Source: Gillisia marina
Lineage (GTDB): Bacteria; Bacteroidota; Bacteroidia; Flavobacteriales; Flavobacteriaceae
Direction of reading: 5' to 3'
NCBI RefSeq assembly: GCF_000258765.1
Contig: NZ_AJLT01000013.1
Location: 1-64,000 of the forward strand
Length of the DNA: 64,000 nucleotides
Shown here: one piece after another, positions 30,718-41,440 of the stretch
Numbering within the stretch: the stretch's first letter is position 1
Layout: the number at the start of each line of letters is the position of its first letter
The notes under the pieces: generated by a model
Seen by the model: the letters and a program-made list of their open reading frames with translations, nothing else
Told to the model about the DNA's origin: nothing
The model's database searches: none
Translations under genes and position numbers: made by a program

Positions 30718-33700
30718 ATGTCAGGACGATTACAATTGATAGAACAAAAGCTATTAGCTATTGATGGAGCTGGGTTTCAAAATCTTTGTGACACATACTT
30801 GACCATGAGAGAGAATGAATATTCAAGTTTGAATCGTACTGGAAGTCAATTAGGAAAGTTGAAAACAATAATTGGTACACCAGATTCATTTATGAGAATA
30901 TCTGGTAATAAATTGGCTTACATTGAATATACAACACAAGCGACAGTAATAGTCAAAAAAATAAAAGAGGATATTGACAAGTGTTGGATGAATCTAAAAC
31001 TGGTGTTGAAACAAATGAAGTCCATAAAATAATTGTATGTTTTAATAGTAGACTTAAAGTTTCTGAAGAGACTTCGTTACAAAAGTATGCATCGAAAAAA
31101 AAAGGTAAATCTAGAATTAATAGGCATTGATACTATTGCTTTAGATATTATGTCTAAATATTATTCTTTAGCAAGAGACTTTCTTGAAATATCTTTAGAT
31201 ACTGGGCAAATATTGCCATTTGATGTTTTCATAAGTGAGTATAACAACAAAGCCAATCAATTATCTACACCATTAGATAACTTGTTTTTTCATAGAAAAT
31301 TAGAGCTCGACAGTATTCAAACTATATTAAATTCAAAAAATTTATTGATATTATCTGGAGCAGCAGGAGTTGGTAAAACAAAGATTGGAATAGAAGCCAT
31401 TAATGTTTTTAAAAATGAAAACCCTTCATATATATCTTATGTAATTGCAAAAAAAAGATGTTGATATTTATGAGGATTTAAAAATTCAATTGAAAGTGGA
31501 TAAAAACTATATACTTTTGATTGATGACGCTAATAGACAATTACCAAACCTATCACAGATTTTTGGTTTTTTTAAATCAAAAAGAAAAGGAAATTTAAAG
31601 TTAATTATAACAGTTAGGAATTATGCTCTATCAGATATTTATAATTTAAGTCACGATTTTGATTTTGAAACTATAGATATACCAAAGTTTTCTGATGAAG
31701 AAATAATTGACATTCTAAAAAGTGATTCATTTAAAATTATAAATAGTAAATACCAAAAAAAAGATTGTTCAAATTGCAGATGGAAATGCTCGCCTTGCTA
31801 TTATGGGAGCTCGGTTAGCTTTAGAAAAGGAAATAGAATTTTTACTTGGAGATGTTGGAGACTTGTTCGAATCCTATTTTAAAAGCTATGCAATTGATTT
31901 TGATTTATTCTCAAATAAAGACTTATTAAAGTCTTTGGCTCTTGTTTCATTTTTCTTCACTATTGATAGAGAAAACAGAAGTTTTATAAATAATATACTA
32001 TTAGACTTCAATTTGGATTATTATAAATTCAATGAAGCAATTGAATTATTGCACCAAAAGGAACTTGTAGAAATTCAATTTAATCATATTCGGATTTCAG
32101 AACAAGTAATGGCAACATATTTCTTCTATATAGTTTTCATAGGAGATGGATTATTGTCGTTTGAAACTCTACTGTTTAACTATTTTGAAACAGATAAATA
32201 TCATATAAAGGATAGTATTATACCCGCAAATAATTCATTTGGTTATGAAAAGGTTTTATCTAAAATTAATCCTACAATAGACAAATATATCGTTACAAAC
32301 AAAGATGATGAACCAAAATTATTAGAATTTTTAGACGTTTTTTGGTTTTATAAACCAGATGTAACATTATCCTTCTTCTTAAATAAAGTTAACTTAATTG
32401 AAGAGCCTAAAAACCCTAAATATTCTGGGTTTTATGAAACCAATGATTTCGTTCATAGTAGAGAACAAACTTTAGATTATTTATCGCGGTTTTTTAGAAA
32501 TTATAGCGATTCATTTATACCTTCCATTGAACTAGGGTTTGAATATGTCAGGAAGCGACCTGAACATTTACCTGAATTTATAAGAAGAATTAGAGAAACT
32601 TTATTATTTGACGAACCAGATGAAAAATATGCATATAAGAGGCAATCTACGTTCATAAATTTAATGAAAGAAAAAATTAAAGAAGGTTTTTATCATTACT
32701 CTGTTGCTTTCTTTGAACTAGCAAAAACTTTTTTAAAACATTCATTCCATATTACACATGGTGGAAGAAAAAAATTCAATTACATTTTATGATTATCCAA
32801 TTACAGATAGTAAAGAGATAAGAGAAATCCGAAAAAATATCTGGGAAACTCTATTTTACTGTTTTAAAGAAAATAGAGGCGAGGTAGTGAAAGTTATAGA
32901 TGAATATAAACCAGAATATAGAAATAGGAATCCTAAAATTATTGATTTTGACTTATCATTATTAATTCCATTTATTTCAGAACATTTTTCATCAAAATCT
33001 TTTAATGAAACCTGTGTCGTTAATGATCTTATAAATTCATTAAATCGTGAAAAAGAAATTACAGATTTGTCATACCAAAAATTAGTATCAAAATTCAATA
33101 CACTTGAATATAGAAACTTTAGAAAAATTGACTGGAATAGATTGAGAGATAAAGATGAATATGACTATACAGATTGGAGAAAGTATGAAGAACTCAAAAC
33201 GGAAAACCTAAAGAAAAATTTCACTTTTTCAGGTAGTGAAAATTTTAACTCATTTTTTGATTTGATTGAAAATATTTTAAAAGTTAGTAAGAATAGTAAT
33301 TCACAAATTGAAAACTCAATTGATATAATTATTTCTGAAAATTTCAAAAACAATAATGAAGTTGGATTCAGTTTACTTAAGCAGTATTTAGATAAAAACT
33401 ATAATATAAGAACTTTATATAAAACCTTGTTTACAATAAATAATTCAACAAAGGAATGGTCCTTATCACTATGGGAATTATTAAAGAAATGGAGAAATGA
33501 CAACAGTATTCATTGGAAATTAGATTCTTTAGTTAGACTACCAAAGGAACATATTGATAAATACTATTATAATGAGGCTTTAGACACTATACAAAGCATT
33601 AATAAACCTAGTTACTTGTATTTGGATCAATTTACTAAATTTGATGTCATTAAAAAGGGCTTTTTAAAGAAAGTAATTAATATTATTTCTTTAAAAATTG

Positions 33701-34479
33701 AAAATGAATCAACTAGAATTACATTTTCAGACTATCCTTTCACTGATGGTTTAGATATTTTTATAGAAGATTATGCCCTTATAAAAAAATCTTATTTTCA
33801 ACAATTTGAGTTTGGCAAAACAGGATTGTCTTTTGATTACCAGAAAAAAGGATTTAAAAATTTTTACAATAAATATCCAAAATTTCTTTTAGACTTTTTC
33901 TCTCATTTTTATACCAAATATGATGTTCATAGAGATGTAAAAAGTCTTGATATATCATTTATTTGGGATAATCCAAAAGACACAATTAATATTGAAAATA
34001 TAATAAAATTATTAATTGAAAAAGAACAATATATTGGTCTTGGTGAGCATTCAGTATCGGCTTTATTTCATAGTCTAAAAAGCGATGAACAAAAGGAAAA
34101 TGCCTTTGTTTTTATTAAAGGTTTTATTACCAAAAATGCATTCGATAGTGATTATATTCAAATTATATTTGACACTGTAAAAGAGTGTTTAATTGAAAAG
34201 TATGAAGAATTACTTCATCATTTTTTTAATCTAAATTCTGCTTTAGATTTCTTTAAGAAAATTGACTGGATTGGAAATGCGGGAGTTCAAATGGGAGAAG
34301 TAATTTGGGGTGAACTTTATGCAAAAAAATGGACAAACCTTCTCGAAAGCGTTGATAAGTTTCATAATAAATTAGCCATTATTCCTATCAAAAGTCACAT
34401 AAAGAGTAAGATTCAAGAGCAATATAGAAGAGCAGAATCTGAAAGAATGATGAAATTTATAATGCCAAATAGATTCTAA
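30718..34479 (+). CDS. STAND NTPase with PD-(D/E)XK-like N-terminal nuclease domain (five frameshifts as given)
   Basis: Five open frames join into one 1252-residue protein after adding a T at 30984-30985 and removing one A from each run at 31095-31103, 31449-31456, 31755-31762 and 32768-32774. The joints become family-like: CLDESKTG, YASKKKVNLEL, VIAKKDVDIYED, YQKKIVQIADGNARLA and HGGRKNSITF. Residues 1-130 resemble a restriction-endonuclease fold, with GTPDSF (Asp56) then YIEYTTQ (Glu70, Gln74). The NTPase has a perfect Walker A GAAGVGKT (214-221), Walker B ILLIDDAN (Asp269/270) and ITVRNYA, a pattern I associate with nSTAND3. The long C-terminus is probably a helical sensor. I infer an Avs-like defence protein that cuts DNA when triggered. 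Confidence 0.7.
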
Positions 34480-35349
34480 ACGACCTCATAAAATTTTGGT
34501 AAAACAAGAGGTGAGTGGAGCGAACATATTTTAGGGGTCTAGTAATATAGCATCTTAAGAGTTATAAGTATACAAGGGGTTTCAAAGCAATCTTAAGGCG
34601 TTACAATGTTTACTAAAATATAGTGTAACGAGCCGTAATTGTTTCCATCCCGAAGGATCGGGATTGTGCAGCCTTGATTTTTTTGTTTAGCTCACGTATT
34701 AATATTTTAGTGGAGTTCGTGAATCTCCTTTTTCGATTTCTTTTTTCATCAGGGAAAAGGAAAGAAATCAAATATTGGTAGTTACAATTTCAAATTTCCT
34801 TTCTAAGTGTTATTAAGCAGCTAAAATCAAAAAAAGTTAAATTGAAAGACTATACGAGCAAGTGCTTAGACTATTTAAAACTGATTATCCAGTGGATGAT
34901 AAGTTTTAGATACAGATTGAAGTCTAATTGAAGTCTAAATTTTTCTTGAATTTTAAGCTGTTGCGGCAAACTCACGAGAATTGTCTAAAATTTTTTATTG
35001 CGTACATTTTTTATAGAATACGCGATTTTTAAATGAATCTAAAAGCTTAGCTTTTTTTGTTTTCGTCAAAGCGGCTGACTCGGAAGCTTCGGAGGTGTTT
35101 ACAAATAATTGTATCTAACTGCCAAAAGAATTTATAGTTCAGAAATATTTAAGAGCCTTCCAGCGATATGGCTTTGACATAATATCTATCGATATAGTCC
35201 TAACGGCCGATATCTGATATTATATCAAATAGCAGAGCTATACGCCAACAGCATTATTCAACAATACTAAGGTGTACTATAATTTATATTATGTAAAATA
35301 GAATATATGAGAACCTTATTGTAGCCTGGTCTTTAGATTCTACATTAAA
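34480..35349. other. 870-bp non-coding stretch at the edge of the defence block
   Basis: No supported gene on either strand. It holds a perfect hairpin ATCCCGA-AGGA-TCGGGAT (34647-34664) of the dispersed repeat type, an inverted repeat GATTTCTTT / AAAGAAATC (34735-34743, 34761-34769), and an AT-rich stem AAAAGC-TTA-GCTTTT followed by T (35041-35058). It could be decayed sequence from an element boundary. No tRNA or att-like direct repeat was found. Confidence 0.5.
34647..34664. repeat. Short perfect hairpin of the dispersed repeat family
   Basis: ATCCCGA, loop AGGA, TCGGGAT. Similar CCCGA/TCGGG hairpins lie at about 62-75, 45273-45289 and 63030-63047. Confidence 0.6.
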
Positions 35350-35793
35350 TTAATGCGCTACTCCTGCTTCAAAGGCTTCACTCCATTTAGAAGCTACTCC
35401 CACAGCTGGAATTAATTCAGCAAAGATCTTTAAATGCCTACGGTCATAATGTTTATTCTTATGGAGAATTCCTAGTTTCAACTTAAGCTCAGTATTTATA
35501 GATTGAATTTTAGTTTTAGCAATTACATGCTCACAAATCTTTCCAAGCAAATCATCTTCGGTTTCTTGTGGAATATAGGAAATACTACTATCATCCCAAT
35601 TATTGAGCAACACAGGAATATCTATTTTTCCACGGATATCGTAGGCATAGAGATACAGCATATATTCCATATTCAATCTAATATCCATAGGATGGAACTC
35701 AATTTCTGTACGTACAGGAATTATGGTAGAATCTATACCAACCTCGATAATTTCTGGAAATTTAGATGCATTTACCGCTAAAATCTTTGCCAT
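35350..35793 (-). CDS. Hypothetical protein
   Basis: 147 residues with no signal peptide or membrane segment. I do not recognise the family. It begins MAKILAVNASKFPEIIEVGI and has alternating strands up to DIRLNMEYMLYLYAYDIRGK, then an acidic stretch and a helical C-terminus (HYDRRHLKIFAELIPAVGVASKW). The composition matches normal coding sequence and the frame is uninterrupted, so it is probably real. It lies 25 bp upstream of the DUF2807 gene's stop on the same strand, with the long non-coding region behind it. It might be co-expressed after the DUF2807 gene. Confidence 0.5.
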   Translation of the reverse strand: MAKILAVNASKFPEIIEVGIDSTIIPVRTEIEFHPMDIRLNMEYMLYLYAYDIRGKIDIPVLLNNWDDSSISYIPQETEDDLLGKICEHVIAKTKIQSINTELKLKLGILHKNKHYDRRHLKIFAELIPAVGVASKWSEAFEAGVAH

Positions 35794-35818
35794 AATAAAC
35801 AGGTTTACCTATTCAAAC

Positions 35819-36646
35819 TTATTTTTTTATAATTCGGGAATGATCGGTTAAACCTCTCACCTCAATCTTAGGGTTTCCGTATACAAACACCTTACTTTTT
35901 CCTTCGGCATCTATCACTAAATCCTTGGTAGCATGTAAAAATATATCGGTGTTGTTAGAAGCATTTAAAATCGCAGTTCCCGTTTTCATTTTTTTAGCTT
36001 TCAAATCGGCTGAATTTTTTAAAGAAAAAGTGGCAGTGTTCACTTTTCCATCCATCACCATTTGTGCCGACTTGGATAATTGAGCCGACAAATTATCTGC
36101 ATCCATTTTTCCTTTTAAATCTGATCTATCACTAATATTCACAGTGACATCCTTAGATTTCAGATCTATTTTCCCACCGGAATTCTTTGTTAAGATGATA
36201 TTTGCATTTCTAGACTCTATATCCAAATCGAACTTTGTAGATTGATTCCCTGTAAAACTAAAAATATCGGATTCTAAAGTTCCTTGAGTTTCCAGCTCAG
36301 CATCATCATTTAAAATAATACTCGAGATTCCTTTCACACTTAAAAAAACCTCTAATTTTTTACTTCCGGTAATTTTAGCGGTTGTATGAATTTTTAAAAC
36401 CCCATTTTGCACATCAAAGCTCACTACTTCCGCAAGGTTTTGATCGGTGGTAAGTACATAACTGTTCTTGTTACTTTGAGCAATCGTAACTTTCACATTA
36501 TCGTTGATTTCTAAGGTACTAAATTCCTCGTCTATAGAATTAGTGACAGAAATTACTTCCTTATCTCCTTTAATTTTTTCCATTTTTTGAGCTACACTTA
36601 TGCTGCCTAGAAAAATGAATAATAAAAAACATACTAGTGTTTTCAT
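35819..36646 (-). CDS. DUF2807 (head GIN domain) exported protein
   Basis: 275 residues with signal peptide LVCFLLFIFLGSISVAQ. The rest is repetitive beta structure, starting NDNVKVTIAQSNKNSYVLTT and running through many short strands separated by Asn/Asp/Ser turns (LILNDDAELETQG-like, LSAQLSKSAQMVMDG). This is the right-handed beta-helix pattern of DUF2807, common in Bacteroidota as putative auto-transporter adhesin-like proteins at the cell surface or periplasm. The function is unknown. Confidence 0.8.
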   Translation of the reverse strand: MKTLVCFLLFIFLGSISVAQKMEKIKGDKEVISVTNSIDEEFSTLEINDNVKVTIAQSNKNSYVLTTDQNLAEVVSFDVQNGVLKIHTTAKITGSKKLEVFLSVKGISSIILNDDAELETQGTLESDIFSFTGNQSTKFDLDIESRNANIILTKNSGGKIDLKSKDVTVNISDRSDLKGKMDADNLSAQLSKSAQMVMDGKVNTATFSLKNSADLKAKKMKTGTAILNASNNTDIFLHATKDLVIDAEGKSKVFVYGNPKIEVRGLTDHSRIIKK

Positions 36647-36905
36647 GATTTTCGATTTTTAATTGCTTGCAGCTATAAATTTTGAAGAATCAAAAATATA
36701 TCACAGGCTTCTATAAATATACAACACAATATTCTCATTTTTAATAGTTTAGATAAATCATTTCTTTTTTAAAAAGTAAAATTGATAGGCTAAAGTTGAA
36801 GAACATTCTCCTAAAAATTCTTTAAAAAAAGTTACCTCTTCCCTACTTCTGCACTAAATATTGTAATTTCCCGGCTACTAATCCAATCACTAAAATATAA
36901 GCTTT

Positions 36906-37826
36906 ATGGCGGGTAATTCTAAGATCGCTATCTACGGCGCAATTGGCGCAAACTCTTTAATTGCAATAGGAAAATTTATGGCAGCTTTCTTTACGGGAAG
37001 CTCCGCCATGTTAGCCGAAGGAATTCACTCTTTGGTAGATACCGGAAATGGACTTTTACTTCTCTTAGGTATCAAAAGATCTAAACAGGAACCAGATGAA
37101 ATGCACCCTTTTGGCTACGGAAAAGAGGTCTACTTCTGGAGTTTTGTAGTTAGTATTCTCATTTTTGCTTTAGGGGGTGGATTCGCAATTTATGAAGGTA
37201 TTCATGCGCTACAAGATCCGCATGTAATCGAAGATCCCACTTGGAACTATGGTGTTTTAATTGCAGCACTAGTTTTTGAAGGTACGGCCTTGTATTTGGC
37301 TTTAAGAGCATTCAATAAATCTAGAGCAGCCTCAGGGAACTTAATCAGAAATATCGTTCAGAGTAAAGATGCCGCCACCTTTGCGGTAATAATAGAAGAT
37401 GCTGCTGCAGTTTTAGGTTTAAGTATCGCTTTATTGGGAGTATATTTATCTCAACAGCTTCAAAACCCGTATATAGACGGAGCTGCTTCGGTTTGTATTG
37501 GGGTGTTACTATTAATTGTAGCTACCTTTTTAGCTAAAGAAAGTAAAGGACTTCTATTGGGAGAAAGCGCTACTCCGGAAGTGATTGCAGCGGTAGAAAA
37601 GATCATGAAAGACCATCCAAGTGTAAAAGATTGGACGTTGCCGCAAACTATGCATTTTGGACCGGATAGTATACTTTTAGTAATAGAAGTAGATATGGTA
37701 GATTCTATGGAATTGCTAGATGCTGAAAATACTATGCAAAGTATTCGAAATGAAATTCAACAGAAGGAACCTATTATAACACAGGTATTTATTCAGAGTA
37801 CAAATAATCTTGAAAAAAACATGTAA
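36906..37826 (+). CDS. Cation diffusion facilitator (CDF) transporter
   Basis: 306-residue membrane protein exporting divalent metals (Zn, Fe, Co or Mn) against protons. Six helices are visible. The metal-site motif in helix 2 is seen as HSLVDTGN (His and Asp in the place of the usual HxxxD), helix 5 has IEDAAAVLGL, and a cytoplasmic domain starts about residue 220 (HPSVKDWTLPQTMHFGPDSILLV). Its MHPFGYGKE loop is typical of the group that includes FieF/ZitB. The exact metal is not predictable. Start 36906 gives a short N-tail before helix 1. It stands alone, 134 bp before the hibernation factor gene. Confidence 0.9.
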   Translation: MAGNSKIAIYGAIGANSLIAIGKFMAAFFTGSSAMLAEGIHSLVDTGNGLLLLLGIKRSKQEPDEMHPFGYGKEVYFWSFVVSILIFALGGGFAIYEGIHALQDPHVIEDPTWNYGVLIAALVFEGTALYLALRAFNKSRAASGNLIRNIVQSKDAATFAVIIEDAAAVLGLSIALLGVYLSQQLQNPYIDGAASVCIGVLLLIVATFLAKESKGLLLGESATPEVIAAVEKIMKDHPSVKDWTLPQTMHFGPDSILLVIEVDMVDSMELLDAENTMQSIRNEIQQKEPIITQVFIQSTNNLEKNM

Positions 37827-37960
37827 ATAACTAGAAATTTTAATTTCAGTTAACCTGAAAATTGCAATCATAATTCTTTGCCAATTCTAGAAGATTTGTT
37901 TGTAAAACTATAGAAAATTAGGTTTCTTAGTTAAAATATAAACCCTAAAAATATAATTAT

Positions 37961-38260
37961 ATGGAAGCTATATTTCAATTTGTTCAACTTTCTAAAAGTG
38001 AACGTTTAGAAGAATTAACTCAGAAAAAACTAGATAAATTAGAAAATAAATACGACTGGATTGTTAGTGCCGATGTTTTCTTTAAAAAACAGGATGGAGA
38101 AGCACCAAAAGGATTTATTTGCAATATAAAATTAGGAACACCGGGAGTACAAATCTTTGCTGAATCTGATGAGGATTCTTTTGAAGCTGCTATCGCTGAA
38201 ACAGTAAGAGATCTGGACAGACAACTTTCTAAGCGTAAAGCACAATTGAAGACACATTAA
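37961..38260 (+). CDS. hpf: Ribosome hibernation promoting factor (short HPF/RaiA family)
   Basis: 99-residue ribosome-associated protein of the YfiA/HPF family. It binds the 30S decoding site in stationary phase, stalling translation and promoting 100S dimers or 70S protection. The short length and the pattern fit: FQFVQLSKSERLEELTQKKL, KYDWIVSADVFFKKQ, the DEDSFEAAIAETVRDLDRQL helix and a basic C-terminus (SKRKAQLKTH). No long C-terminal dimerisation domain is present, so this is the short form. It is followed by a REP-like composite element that may end transcription. Confidence 0.88.
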   Translation: MEAIFQFVQLSKSERLEELTQKKLDKLENKYDWIVSADVFFKKQDGEAPKGFICNIKLGTPGVQIFAESDEDSFEAAIAETVRDLDRQLSKRKAQLKTH

Positions 38261-38318
38261 ATAATTATTTTTTGATCCTAAGGGATTGAATATAGATAAG
38301 TCTGAAAAGTGATTTTCA

Positions 38319-38384
38319 CGTCATCCTGAACTCGTTTCAGGATCTAAATTAAACTTAGAAGCTGAAACAAGTTCAGCTTGACGG
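38319..38384. repeat. REP/BIME-like element
   Basis: Two inverted units: 38319-38345 (CGTCA, then CCTGAA ... TTCAGG) and 38360-38384 (GCTGAA ... TTCAGC, then TGACG). The outer ends CGTCA and TGACG are inverted repeats. It lies between hpf and the aconitase gene. Confidence 0.75.
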
Positions 38385-38584
38385 ATTAAAAATCCTTTTT
38401 CAGGCTTCTTTTATTTTGAAGACTTTTCAATTCGCCCCTCCGTACACCTCTACTTCCTTCATGTCAAACCAAAGTCGAGAACTTTCTAACTCAAAAAAGG
38501 TAGCTTCTACTTTAGACTCAATTACTAGAAGTCGAAAAATTCATGTTAATGTCTTTCCTAGATAATTTAGCATAATATTGGTTA

Positions 38585-40584
38585 CTAGTTTTTAGAACTA
38601 TTTCCTAACTCTCGTTCTTCCAATTGTTCTTTAAACTCATTGATTATTCCACCTTTCAATAAAATATGGATCTGTCTCTCACTTAAGCTATGCTTGGTAG
38701 AAATTTCCAGAACTTCCCCATTTTCTTTTTTTTATGATTACCGGAATGGTGTTTTTTTCTGAAACACTATTCGGAAGATTTTTAAGTGTAACCATATCCC
38801 CTTGTGCTATCTTATCATAATCGGCTATATCTATAAATTCTAAGGGTAAAATTCCGAAATTCACCAGGTTTTGCCAGGCGATTCTTGCGTAGCTTTTTGC
38901 TAAAACAGCAACCTGTCCCAGGTATTTGGGAGCTAAGGCAGCATGTTCCCTACTAGAACCTTGAGCGTAATTTTCTTTTGCAACTACAATATGTCCACCA
39001 TGTTCGTTTTTGGCTTGCATCGCCCTGTCATAAAAAGTATCATCGATCACCGTGAAGGAATATTTACTGATTTCCGGTAAATTACTCCTAAAAGGAAGCA
39101 CCTCTGCTCCTGCTTTCAAGATCTCATCTGTAGAAACATTATCCCCCATTTTTAGAAGTACAGGGACCGTATAGTTTTCCTGCAAATGATCTATATGTGG
39201 CAAACTTTTAATGTTTGGCCCTTTCAGCAACTCTATTTTAGAGCCATCTTCTAAGGGAGCAACCAACATATCTTTATTGATGATTTCCATTTCCGGTTGA
39301 ATATATTTTGGATATGTCATATTATATAACTTTTCCAAATCCCTAGGGTCTGTGATCTTACCTGTTAAGGCCGAAGCTGCTGCAGTTTCAGGGCTACATA
39401 AATGCACTTGATCGTCTTCTGTTCCGGACCTACTTGGAAAATTCCTAGGCATAGTTCTCAGGCTAATAGTATCTGATGCCGGAGCTTGCCCCATTCCTAT
39501 ACAACCCATACACCCGGATTGATGAAACCTGGCTCCTGCTTTAATAAGATTTCCAAAAGCTTTATTATCTATCATATTCTGAATGATCTGCCTGGAGGTT
39601 GGATTCACATCAAAAGAAACATCACTATGTACAGTTTTATCTTTCACAATAGCACTTGCCATCCAAAAATCCCGTAACCCGGGATTTGCAGAAGAACCTA
39701 AAACTACCTGACTAATTTTCTTCCCGGCCACCTCGCTCACAGGTACAACATTTCCCGGACTGGTGGGTAAAGCAATTAGTGGTACAAGATCGTCTAGTAC
39801 TATTTCTTCATGAAGATCATATTCGCAATTTTCATCGGCTACAAGTTCGCTCCAATCCTCTTCCCTATCTTGAGATTTTAAAAAGCGTTTTGTTTCATTA
39901 TCACTTGGAAATACGGTAGTAGTTGCTCCTAATTCTGCTCCCATGTTTGCAATTACATGCCTATCCATAGCGCTTAGTTGTTTTAGACCATCTCCGTAAT
40001 ATTCAATGATCTTTCCAACCCCGCCTTTTACATCATGCCGACGTAGCATTTCTAAGATCACATCTTTAGCACTTACCCAATCAGGTAATTTTCCGGAAAG
40101 CTTAATACCCCAAATTTTTGGCATTTTCACAAAATATGGTTGTCCCGCTATAGCTGCAGCCACATCTAATCCTCCTGTACCTATTGCCAACATCCCTAGT
40201 GATCCTGCAGCACAGCTATGACTGTCTGATCCTACCAATGTTTTTCCCGGTTTTCCAAAGCGTTCCATATGCACTGGATGACTAACCCCATTTCCGGGCC
40301 TACTGTACCATAATCCGAATCTCTGTGCAGCAGAAAGAAGGAATAAATGATCATCGGCATTTTTAAAATCTGTTTGTAAAAGATTATGATCTACATATTG
40401 CACCGCAACTTCAGTCTTTGCTTTTTTTTAGGCTCATAGCCTCTAATTCTAATTGCACTAAAGTTCCTGTTGCATCTTGTAAAAGCGCCTGATCTATTTT
40501 AATTCCAATTTCTTTTCCGGGAATCATTTCTCCCTTCAGAAGATGAGATTTAATGAGCTTTTGAGTAACGTTTAGATTTTCCAT
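38585..40584 (-). CDS. Aconitate hydratase (two frameshifts as given)
   Basis: TCA cycle enzyme converting citrate to isocitrate through a 4Fe-4S cluster. Removing one T from each T8 run (40422-40429 near the start, 38726-38733 near the end) gives 665 residues from MENLNVTQKL to NSSKN; joints become MSLKKAKTEVAVQYVDH and IIKKENGEVLEISTKH. Cluster cysteines are in DSHSCAAG and SGCMGCIG. The swivel domain has NYAQGSSREHAALAP. The large central frame (38688-40403) alone would lack about 55 residues at the N-terminus and about 50 at the C-terminus. It is monocistronic on the minus strand and divergent from a membrane protein gene. As an essential metabolic gene it is the clearest sign that the shifts are sequence errors. 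Confidence 0.9.
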
Positions 40585-40722
40585 TGTATAGAATTTACCA
40601 TATAAAATATCGATTTCACATGAATATTAGCTTCTATTTAACAATATCTTATAGCTTTGTATATACTAAGATACAAACTCTGAGAGCGTATAATTTGGCA
40701 AATTAAATTTATAATTAGAACT

Positions 40723-41304
40723 ATGAATGTTATTGTAAAACGAGCGATTGTTGGCGGTGTGGTTTCCACAATGATTATGGGAATAGGAACATATATTTTA
40801 GGAGAGGTTTCAGGATATAAAGCCAAAGAATTGCTATCTACATCTCTTGCGGGAATCAATATGCTTTGTAATACGGTAATCCTAGGATCTTCTACTATTC
40901 TGGCTCTAATGTTGCCTTTGCTAAGTTTGAGTACAGGATCTAATTCAAGATTAACAAAAGTGCATTATAGCCATGTATTAACTATCGCAAAATTTGTAAC
41001 TATTCTTATTATAGTTTCGGTAATTACTTTTTTAATGCTGAATTTACCTATAACAGAAAGCGAAGAAGTTCCAAGCACTTGGTTTTCTACAATTTATTAT
41101 GTGAGTCTGGGAATGGCTTCAATTTTAGGAGGTGGTTTTGTAGCCATAGTTACTATGCTTTATGAAACGATTTCTAATGTAATATTAATAGTTGGTTTTG
41201 GAGTAAAAGATCATCCAATGGTAGAAAAGGCTGAAGACGAAGCAAAAGAGGCTAAAGAAGAAGCCAAAGAAAAGAAGGAGGAAATGGAAGATGAAAATCA
41301 GTAA
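40723..41304 (+). CDS. Membrane protein with charged C-terminal tail
   Basis: 193 residues with four hydrophobic helices (about 6-27, 43-66, 86-107, 125-157). A strongly charged, probably coiled-coil tail follows (EKAEDEAKEAKEEAKEKKEE, about 168-190). I do not recognise a family with certainty. The start at 40723 gives a short basic N-terminus (MNVIVKRA) before helix 1. It is divergent from aconitase, with 138 bp between starts. Confidence 0.65.
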   Translation: MNVIVKRAIVGGVVSTMIMGIGTYILGEVSGYKAKELLSTSLAGINMLCNTVILGSSTILALMLPLLSLSTGSNSRLTKVHYSHVLTIAKFVTILIIVSVITFLMLNLPITESEEVPSTWFSTIYYVSLGMASILGGGFVAIVTMLYETISNVILIVGFGVKDHPMVEKAEDEAKEAKEEAKEKKEEMEDENQ

Positions 41305-41440
41305 AAATAAAAAAAAGACTACTCGAGAAGTAATTTCTGCCACTAAACGGAATTTTACTTTTCAAATAATACGAAAACTAAAATTGTGATCAGTGCGAAA
41401 AAACTTCGGGAATAGTCCCTTTTAAAATTATTTCTTCAGT

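Noticed and set aside
30718-34479. Operon of five small defence genes
   Set aside because: All breaks fall at homopolymers or short runs, and the joined product has one coherent nuclease-NTPase-sensor order with motifs spanning the joints.
35211-35234. Similarity to the end of the DoxX gene at about 4709
   Set aside because: The match is only about 16 AT-rich bases and does not continue on either side, so chance is likely.
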